Assembly: GCF_947179515.1 (NCBI RefSeq)
Contig: NC_067477.1
Location: forward strand, 132,482,465-132,546,464
DNA from: Apodemus sylvaticus
Taxonomy: Eukaryota > Chordata > Mammalia > Rodentia > Muridae
Reading direction: 5' to 3'
DNA: 64,000 bases
A program made the position numbers and the translations under genes. Position 1 is the first letter of the stretch. Each line of letters opens with the position of its first letter. The notes under the pieces are model-generated. The model did no database searches, had not been told where the DNA came from, and was given only the letters and a program-made list of their open reading frames with translations. This document shows, one piece after another, positions 56,142 to 64,000 of this stretch.

Positions 56142-57374
56142 GAATTTATTGAACTCATAAAATCAATGTAAAAATACTGAATCATAAGATATTTGGCCTT
56201 GGCCTTGAACAAACCAAAGAACTATGCTTACTTTTATGTAGCAAAGTAGTTTTAAAGACACTCAATCAAGACAAAAAATCTTCTTTTATCTTAGAATGAA
56301 AGCCCCTCTTCCCTCTTATCTCTATCTGTTAGATGGGCTATTATGCAAATACACTTTTTAGTGTCAACAAGAAGAAGCACAGCTTAATAACTGTTTTCTT
56401 TTTTTAGATACTTTGACTGCTTATATGTCCTGTATTCCTAGAGGGAGCTTGCAACTAAATGCTTTGTAAAAAGCAATTAATCTTTAAAGTTTCATGAGAG
56501 AAGAAAAACAAGAAGCAAAAGAAAAGAAAAAATGTGAGTTATTCAGAGTCAAAAAATACAAAAATCATTTTTGAAAAAAGGCTAATTATGTTCCTTTTGC
56601 AAGAGAGGAAAGCGTTTTAGAAATAGAAAAATAAATACTCCACATATACACACAAAAGAACACGACATGCGGTTGGTTTCGACATCATTTGAGTCCTTGA
56701 CAATTTTATCAACCCATACAATTCCAATGTCAGCTCTTATTAATCTGTAAGTACAAAAAACAGAGCAGGGCTTATTTCTGAGGTTAAACAAAAGTTTTCA
56801 CTCTTCAAGACAAGTAAGACAACAATGGTCTCATGAGAGTTTCTTCGTTCTTTTGTTCCAATCTACTTCCTGAATGAACAATATTGTTCATGTCAGAATT
56901 TCCCCAAAAGGCAATAGCATTTCAAATTCTCCCTGAAAAAAAAATGTGCCATCTGAAAAACTAAGGGTATATCTTATCACCCATGGAAACTCTAACAACG
57001 AAGGAGGCAGGTGTTAGCTTGGAGTAGACAAGGGCTGTATGAGACATAAGAGACCCAACTGGCATATGAGGTATTGGCTTGGTGTCTAGGGAGTCTGGCA
57101 CAGGACCAACTGTTGCTGATCCAAAGATGGATAAAAATCTTCCAGTTCAGTGCAGCTGGAATGAAACAGAGCATTTCTCAGGAAAACAAAGACAAAGACT
57201 GAGGATGAGCCCTTATAAGGGCTCTTAAAGTAACTAACCCATGGAGACATTTATTCAAACTCTAAACATAAATTCTCTCCCTACCAAATCTTGCTCTTAT
57301 AAATAAATACTTAAAATGCTGATTGGTCAGGTATGGGTACAAAAGAACTAGAAAACCTGTTTACCAAATAATAA
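56142..57374. other. AT-rich sequence without recognised features
   Basis: No SINE or exon is recognised across 1.2 kb, which is unusual in this SINE-rich window. No function is claimed. Confidence 0.4.
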
Positions 57375-57935
57375 AATCATTTGTTAGCTTTATGTTGCTA
57401 CAGCAAGAAGCCCACGAGGAATGCTTTAGAAGCAAGCAGATTTATTTTCGCTTGTGGTTTCATCTCTGTGGGCCTGGGCGGAAGCCAACTATCATGCTGG
57501 AAAAGACTAGTAGAAGAAAGCCCCTCACCTCACGGTGGTGGAGTGGGAAGGGACACAGAAAAAACGAGACTCTAAGGACAAACAGACCCTTGAAGGTATA
57601 CCCGCAGGACCCACTCTTCCCAAACCTAGGCCCTGCCTTCTACTAGCCCATTCGGCTATAGACTCCCAGTGAGCTGATCCACTGAGGTTCACACCTCCCA
57701 AAGCATCTCTCAAAAGCACCACTGGCTGGAACCAAGGCATCACATGTGAGCAAGGGGCGAGGGTAGCCGACTTCATATCCAAACTGCAGGAAACACAAGT
57801 CTGGTTCCATACAGGAAGTAAGTTCTCTTCCAACATGGGTGGTGTAACATCTGCACTTAGGAAGCTCCTTAGGAGGCTGAAACAGGTGAAGCACAGGGGT
57901 TTGAAAACAGCCTAGGCTATGAAATGACATGTCTC
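57375..57935. repeat. MaLR-like LTR repeat, then B1-like SINE
   Basis: 57,375-57,790 reads TGTTGCTACAGCAAGAAGCC, GCAGATTTATTTTCGC and ACTGAGGTTCACACCTCC, phrases of a reversed MaLR-type LTR. 57,845-57,935 is a B1 right half ending GACATGTCTCAAAGAAG. Confidence 0.5.
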
Positions 57936-58196
57936 AAAGAAGAAGAAGGAGGAAGAGGAAGAGGAGGAAGAGGAAGAGGAGGAGGAAGGGGAGGAGGAAG
58001 AAGAATCCTAAGGAACCACATTCCTGTCTCAAAGAAGAAGGAGGAGGAGGAGGAGGAGGAAGAGGAGGAGGAGGAAGAAGAATCCTAAGGAACCACATTC
58101 CTGTCTCAAAGAAGAAGGAGGAGGAGGAGGAGGAGGAGGAGGAGGAGGAGGAGGAAGGGGAGGAGGAAGAAGAATCCTAAGGAACCACATTCCTGT
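57936..58196 (+). repeat. GGA/GAA array with a 24-bp spacer repeated three times
   Basis: Purine-only GGAGGA/GAAGAG runs alternate with the spacer that begins AATCCTAAGGAACC and ends ATTCCTGT, at 58004-58027, 58081-58104 and 58173-58196. The spacer contains AGGAA-CCACA-TTCCT, a short inverted repeat. The array grows out of the tail of the preceding B1. Confidence 0.92.
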
Positions 58197-58387
58197 GAGA
58201 ACAAAATAAACCTAACCCTTAAGGGTTTCAGGGAAATTGACCAGAGTTCAATTCAGCATCTGCATATGGAGACACAAAGGGTCTCAGATGTGTATACTGT
58301 AAGCAAGTTGAGGGTCCTGATCCAAAGCCATAAAGACTCAAATGAACTTTGTTAAACTTCTATTTATTTTTAAAATTGCATTTATTC

Positions 58388-58612
<225 letters not shown>

Positions 58613-58889
58613 TTGCTAGCTCCCAGTCTTCAAATGTGACCATGTAGCCTGGAATGAGTACAGAAACCAGGAAAGGAAAAGAGGGTCCCTAGGGTGGGGA
58701 AAAAGGAACAATGGAGAGGGCATAGCAGGGTTCAAGCAACTTGAAAGCAGAAATGGGGAAATTGGGGAGGGGGCTTTAATTAGGGAGGGGTAAGGAAATT
58801 AATATGAAGAAAGAATGAAAAATAAGAGCAAGAATGTCTGAAAAAGTCATAAGGAATCAAAATATTATCTACCTACCTAATATTGCACG

Positions 58890-59005
58890 CAGTACATATG
58901 TCAGTCAGCACATGCATATACAGTCTACATGAAAATCTCCATGTAATATATCTAAGTCAGAGTCTGCATATGCACGTGCATATATAGTTTACATTAAAAT
59001 TTCCC
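58890..59005 (+). repeat. Diverged tandem duplication (about 60 bp)
   Basis: GCACATGCATATACAGTCTACATGAAAATCTCC and GCACGTGCATATATAGTTTACATTAAAATTTCC (as split blocks) lie about 60 bp apart in the same orientation. 58,613-58,889 shows nothing. Confidence 0.65.
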
Positions 59006-59009
59006 TTCT

Positions 59010-60150
59010 GGGTGGACGGTGCTCTCCCAAAGATTGATAGACTATGTAGCGAAACCCCAACACAAGGCATCAAAAGCGTCCTTTTGAGTTGTTGGTCAGG
59101 GTTGGCCAAGAGACTCCCAAAAAAGGCTGTTGCTCTCGCCTTTAGTTGCCTCCCAGAGATGAAGGTAAGCCCCTGTTGCTGAGACACCATGGACTTTGCA
59201 CACAGGACCCAGGAGATCTGAACCAAGTCTGACCTGAAAGCCTTGTCCCTGAGGACTAGCTTTTATGGTCCCTGATGGCAACAAGCAAGCTTCCCAGAGC
59301 CAGAAGCAACCAATAGTCCTACCCACATATGACACCTGTGGATTAAAAACTGTCAAGTATGGGTGGCACACTATTCCCAAGGGTGCGACACTGGCACACA
59401 TACCCTGGCGGTAATCAGCAGCTCTTTAACGTGAGGCCTCTTCTACAAGAGAGAACTCATGTATGGTACTGGAAACAACCAAGTTCCACAAGCTAGTGCA
59501 GTCATGGATCTTAAAGAAGAGCTACCACTGTCAGTTTATTAAACCAGAATAATTCCTAACTACATTCTGAGTACTTGTCCTTAGACCTGGAAATAAGCGC
59601 TCCCATTGAAGAAGTGTCTCATTGCAACAGAGGCCACTACAGGAAATCAGACTGATGAAAATACAGAGGTCGTGTGGCCAGTACTACACAATCCCTATAC
59701 CTAAGACCCAGTGACCAAGGCAGAAGACAACGGAGAAATAATGTAAAATTCAGAAGAACAGAGAGTTGGCTATGAGATTTTTGACTACTAAAAATGTTTG
59801 AAAAGTTATACAAATGAAATCTAATTAACATGGCTTCTTAAACAAGACCAGAACAAGGCTAACAATAGATGAGGTAACAGGAGAGAGGGTTTCTTTGGGC
59901 CTCAGACAAAGATCTACAGAGCACAAGAAATAGCCTTCCTCAGGGAAGAACCCTCAGATTTGCTAATACCAAGTAGTCAGCCTCGAAAGAGTATGCATGC
60001 AACTTCTTAACGGCTGAGCAGTTTGTGTTTATATATTTAGGAATATACATACATACATGTGTGTGTGTGTAAAACAACAAAGACAAAAAAGAAATAGAAC
60101 TATAAATTTGAGACAAAAAAAGATTGGATAGAAGGAAGGAAAGGGGAAAC
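59010..60150 (+). repeat. L1 3'-UTR-like repeat, probably Lx-type
   Basis: GAACCAAGTCTGACCTGAAAG, GATGGCAACAAGCAAGCTTCC, CACACATACCCTGGCGG, ATTTAGGAATATACATACATAC and AACTATAAATTTGAGA recur in order in many murine sequences that I associate with Lx 3' UTRs. No coding part is present. Confidence 0.5.
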
Positions 60151-60184
60151 AATGTAATTATATTTCAATTTTTAAAATGTATAT

Positions 60185-60355
60185 TTTCTTTGTTTGGTTG
60201 TCTGGTTTTTAGAGATAGAGTCTTTCTGTGTAGCTCTGCTTATCCTGGAACTAATTACGTAGAGCAGGCTGACTTTGAACTCAAAGATTACCCTGTCTCT
60301 GCCTCCTGAGCACTGGGACTAAAGGCTTGCTCTGCCACCACTTGGCTAAACGTGT
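60185..60355 (-). repeat. B1 SINE, minus strand
   Basis: GAGATAGAGTCTTTCTGTGTAGC, TTTGAACTCAAAGATTACC and GAGCACTGGGACTAAAGGC are reversed B1 with moderate divergence. Confidence 0.88.
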
Positions 60356-60377
60356 GCATTAAAAATAAAATAAAATA

Positions 60378-60680
60378 AAGCTGGGCGGTGGTGGTGCACA
60401 TATTTAATCTCAGCAATCATGATCCAGAGGCAGGTGGCGCTCTATGAGTCTGAGGCCAGCCTGGTGAACAAAGTGGGTTCCAGGATAGTCAGGGCTACAC
60501 AGAGAAACTATGACTCGAAAAACCAAAAATATTTTTTTTGTTTGGTTTTTGGAAACAGGGTTTCTCTGTGTAGCCCTGGAACTCACTCTGTAGACCAGGC
60601 TGGCCTCGAACTCAGAAATCCGCCTGTCTCTGGCTCCCAGGTGCTGGGATTAAAGGCGTGCACCACCACTGCCCAGCCTA
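60378..60680. repeat. Inverted B1 pair (+ then -), tails touching
   Basis: The plus-strand B1 (60,378-60,530) ends in AAAAACCAAAAATA, and the minus-strand B1 begins at once with TTTTTTTTGTTTGGTTTTTGG, ending GCACCACCACTGCCCAGCC at 60,680. The two arms are complementary over most of 140 bp with almost no loop. Confidence 0.92.
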
Positions 60681-60717
60681 AATAAATAAATAATCTCTTA
60701 AAAAAGAGAAGTGAGGA

Positions 60718-60838
60718 TGGTCAGGCACCACAACACGGACCTGGAATCCCAGTCAGTGGGGAGGTTAAAGCAAGGAGTTTTAAGATTAGCCTGAATAACA
60801 TATCATTTTCTGCCTCAAAAAAAAAAAAAAAAAGCAAA
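60718..60838 (+). repeat. Proto-B1-type SINE with A17 tail
   Basis: CAGGCACCACAACACGGACCTGGAATCCCAG (as blocks) and TTCTGCCTCAAAAAAAAAA are old B1 features. 60,840-61,245 holds nothing recognised. Confidence 0.6.
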
Positions 60839-61249
60839 AAACAAAAACAAAAAAAGCACTGATTAGGTGCTACTTACTGGAAAGGACAGAAGACCCGAGG
60901 AATCACGAAGTGGGGCCTGACCACGAGGCAGTAGTCAGTCTGGTAGCCAGGAAAGGTGGGAGGCCTTGGGCATTGATTTGTAGTTTGTGTTGTGCTTGTT
61001 AAAATTGTGAGATAATGTTTTCATTTGTTTAGTTGTGCTGGTTGGTTTTGGTTTCATTTTATTCAACAGATATAGCAATCTTGCCTAGTTTTGTTGTTTT
61101 GTGAGATGGCTACTGTCCAGCAGGCCTCTCAGGACTGCCTGTGGTATCTCGTACCTCTCCTTATCACCCTGACTGAACTGTAGTGTCAGACTCACATGGA
61201 GAACTTAAAAGATGTTCTTTCTTTGAAAATGTCACACACACATATAATA

Positions 61250-61447
61250 TATCTTTTTCTCCACCCGTGGATCGTGATCCGCGCAGGGGTTGCATATCAG
61301 ATATCCTGCATACCAGATATTTACATTACTTTTTATAACAGTAGCAAAATTGCAGTTTTGAAGTAGTAATGACATAATTTTATTGTTAGGGATCACCACA
61401 AACATGAGGAACTGAATTAAGGGGTCACAGCATTAGGAAGGCTGACA
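61250..61447 (+). repeat. URR1 hAT-type DNA transposon
   Basis: GTGGATCGTGATCCGCGCAGGGG, ATTTACATTACTTTTTATAAC, GTAGCAAAATTGCAGTTTTG, CACAAACATGAGGAAC and GGGTCACAGCATTAGGAAGG match the rodent URR1 consensus in order. It is non-autonomous. Confidence 0.85.
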
Positions 61448-61639
61448 AAAGCTGATACGCACGCACCTTTCCTTCAGTCCTTCCTGGACTGCCTCAGCCC
61501 ATTCCTCTCCCAGTGTCACACCGCCTCCTCTTCCCCTCCCTCCTCCACCTCCTTCCAATCACCCACTGAGTCCGATTTGTGCTGGCAATATGTGGACAAA
61601 TGTTTGGAAATTTACTGAGTGTGGACAAGCAGCCAGGGA

Positions 61640-62690
61640 TCACGTTCCCAAGGAAAAATGTTTCTCGGAAGCCCCGAAACCATACCTTCTCATGTAAGGA
61701 GCCTTGCAAGCCCCTCCTCCATGCATGGAATTTTGACTGGCTTGATCTTGTGTAGGTCTTGAGCGAGCAACCAGCTCATGAGTGTAATGGCCGCGCCATG
61801 TCAGACACAGAAGACTGCATTTCACAGCACCTCCCCCATCCTCTGACTCCTCAGTTTGTTCTACCTTCTTTTCCAAGATGTTCCCTGAGCCGTTCATGGG
61901 GAGACTTGTGACAGACCTTTAGAATTGATCAGTCACTTATTCTCAGCACTGTTGTGGGGCTGGAGGAGCCATGGAGAACAGGCCTGGAGAGTGGGGTCAG
62001 GGCATGTCCAAACCCCAGATATCTGGTCATGAATTCAGCAGGTGTAGGGTTGCCACACCCTCCCATCCCCAAACCTGCATCTCCCAGTGTACATACACCT
62101 GTGTTCCCACCTTTGTCCCCCGAGAGGAGGTTACAGAGCCCAGTGGCCAGGTTAGACTTCCTCTCCCCTAATAAAGTCAAGTCCAGCAAGCACCAGAGAT
62201 TCCTTCTTATATAAATGAAGCATCCCTATCACTGTGGTTCAGAGAGCTGGTGTCCACTCATCCTGATAGCCCCTACTCACCCTCCAAAGTCTGAATAGTC
62301 TTTGTTCCTCCAAACCAACCCAGCTGCCCAGTGTATCTTGTCTCCCAATAAGTCTGTTTCTGCTTGAGCTCACTCACAGCCTGCTGTCTCCACCACCCCG
62401 GGCCTGTGTTCCAGCCTCGCTTTCCCTCTCAACCCGAGCAGAGATGGTACACTATGACCAGACATGAGTCTCTGCATTAACCTCTGCCCATCTGCTTCTC
62501 TGACCAAGGCTGAGGGTAGCACATCTATGTGATTAAATAAAAATATTAAGAAGGCAGTGTGACAGCTTGGTCATTTCATTTAGCAAAACAACATCAGCAA
62601 GTTCCTTCCCTCCCTCCGGACCTCCCTCATCATTCCCAGACTTCCAGAGCTGTCTTTGTCTTTTTAATTGAAGATGCTCCTGCCAAATGA
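61640..62690 (-). repeat. L1 3'-UTR-like repeat (probably Lx-type), interrupted
   Basis: 61,640-61,945 (reversed: GGCTCAGGGAACATCTTGG, GGTGCTGTGAAATGCAGTC) and 62,440-62,690 (reversed: TTTGCTAAATGAAATGACC, GTTAATGCAGAGACTCATG) are parts of the same murine repeat. They are separated by about 490 bp that I cannot assign. 61,448-61,640 is unassigned. Confidence 0.5.
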
Positions 62691-63419
62691 AGCCACTTCT
62701 ACAATTCTGAATTTTAACTATCTAGCTGGAGGTTGAATAGAGAGAAGCCATATTCAGAGTCATCCGGATGCAGGCTTGGGCTGTATGCGGCTTTAAGAAG
62801 AACGGGAGGGCTCTGTCTTGGTTTTGGTTTGGTTTCGCCTGCGCTGGCAGCACACACTGGAATCCCAACACTTGTCGTGCGGAGGAGGAGGATTTGGAGT
62901 TTAAAATAGAATTCTTTCCTCCAACAGGTGCCCCTTGGCATGGCAACATAATGTTTTCATCTATAAGGGTCATGCTCAAGTGCTACACAACTGCATTACA
63001 AATAGAAATCGCCAAGTATTTTAAGTTTACAGTTTTGTGTTATGCCCTATTCATGTGGTGAATTGTGGCCTGCTGGCTACGGACTGGATAAACCTGCCAG
63101 TTTCCAATCCAGTTAGGCTTAGAACCAAAATGAATGATCTATTTATGAAGGTTTTTCTTTTCAATAACATTGATACAAAAGGCAAATAATTGCTTCTTAA
63201 TTTGATAACCTAACAGTAGAGTAACAACAGAAATGCTAAATATATTAGTGTAGAACCCTATGGTAGACAATTAGCAAGCCATTTAAAATGTTTTCAAATA
63301 ATACTTCAAGACAAGGAAAATACTTGCAATACTGTGTAAAAGCAAGACAAATATTTGAATTTAGTCTAATTTCATATTAAGAGAAAACATGATGTATGTA
63401 TAGAGAAAAAACTTAGAGG
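62691..63419. other. Mostly unassigned, small B1-like scrap
   Basis: 62,840-62,910 contains a short sequence like a B1 start (GCACACACTGGAATCCCAACAC). The rest, AT-rich toward the right, shows no feature. Confidence 0.4.
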
Positions 63420-63800
63420 CTGGGACATGGCTCATTCAGTAATGTGCTTATCATGAGCTCATGAGGACTTGGGTTCTGACCCCAACACCCACATTAAAAA
63501 GTGGGATGTGTGGTTGCGCATGCCTCAACTCCAGAGATGGGAAGGCAGAGGCAGGGACAGGACTAAAATTGTTAGCCAGCCAATCTAGCCAAATTGGTAA
63601 GCTCCAGGGATACTGCCTCAAAAAACTAGGTAGAGAGACTGATGCTTGGCCTCTACGTATCTGTATACATGTATGTATGTGAGTATACTCAAACACACAC
63701 ACACACACTCACATACACAAACATGTCAAACACCCACACAAACATGCCAAACACTCATACAAACATGTTAAACACACACATATGCGCACACACTATCTAC
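63420..63800 (+). repeat. tRNA-derived SINE (B3/B4/RSINE1-like) with CA-rich end
   Basis: GCTGGGACATGGCTCATTCAG, GGGTTCTGACCCCAACACCC, GGCAGAGGCAGGGACAGG and AATCTAGCCAAATTGGTAAGC give the body. ACACACACACACAC and ACAAACATG repeats run to 63,800. 63,801-64,000 is AT-rich and featureless. Confidence 0.65.
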
Positions 63801-64000
63801 AAATAAGGGATTTATAGTAATTTTAGTTTTCTTTATTTTCTATATTTTTACATGTCCCAATGAAAACACATTAATATTGTTTTTATAAAGAGGAAATAAA
63901 ATATTAACAAAATGTCAGTTGTCACTTTGCAATATTTTTATACCAATTTAGTATGTAACAGAGTCTTAGCGCTGAAGTTCCAAATATGAAGTGACACTGT

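Noticed and set aside
57929..58180. Arg/Lys/Glu-rich 83-codon frame
   Set aside because: Direct product of the GGA/GAA array. No start context or homologue expected.

Overview
This is mammalian, rodent-type genomic DNA, almost certainly house mouse. It is dense with B1, B2, B3, B4 and ID SINEs, Mus-type L1 3' ends, a rodent URR1 DNA transposon and MaLR/ERV LTRs. Older MIR, L2, MER5A and ancient L1 relics lie between them. There are no bacterial or phage features. The mouse and chromosome-17 assignments come from recognising the gene and repeats, not from a database search.

Positions 1-22,960 hold the 5' part of one host gene on the minus strand. Nine spliced exons (20,700 down to 2,481) encode the first 345 residues of THADA, a large armadillo/HEAT-like protein that supports tRNA 2'-O-methylation and has been linked to ER calcium pumping. 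All boundaries are AG/GT, and the exon phases join without a break from an ATG in a good Kozak context at 20,676. The gene runs off the left edge of the window. Its promoter is the only CpG island in the window (about 22,240-22,960), which carries a CCAAT box, a full CRE and a CACGTG E-box. The non-coding first exon is not pinned down. The introns hold a 33-nt micro-exon, two minisatellites, a degenerate 4.7-kb L1 and many SINEs.

Positions 22,960-64,000 lie upstream of Thada, and I find no host exon there. From knowledge of mammalian gene order, the next gene to the right should be Plekhh2, beyond the window. This segment is a layered record of retroelements. At 24,190-34,750 lies a decayed class I (gammaretrovirus-like) pol-env remnant, interrupted by a 310-bp MaLR-type LTR in integrase, a 580-bp minus-strand LTR in env, and a 6.35-kb near-full-length L1 in the transmembrane-subunit region. 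A 54-bp segment of the remnant's pol is repeated four times almost without change. A 425-bp solo LTR with a 6-bp duplication lies at 48,461-48,885. A complete but non-coding two-LTR provirus of 3.85 kb with a 5-bp duplication lies at 51,182-55,035. Further right are a short young L1, a purine block facing a pyrimidine block (57.9-58.6 kb), two L1 3'-UTR-like repeats and an inverted B1 pair.

Nothing here amounts to a new multi-gene system. The most informative observations are the nested insertions with exact target-site duplications and several locally born tandem repeats.
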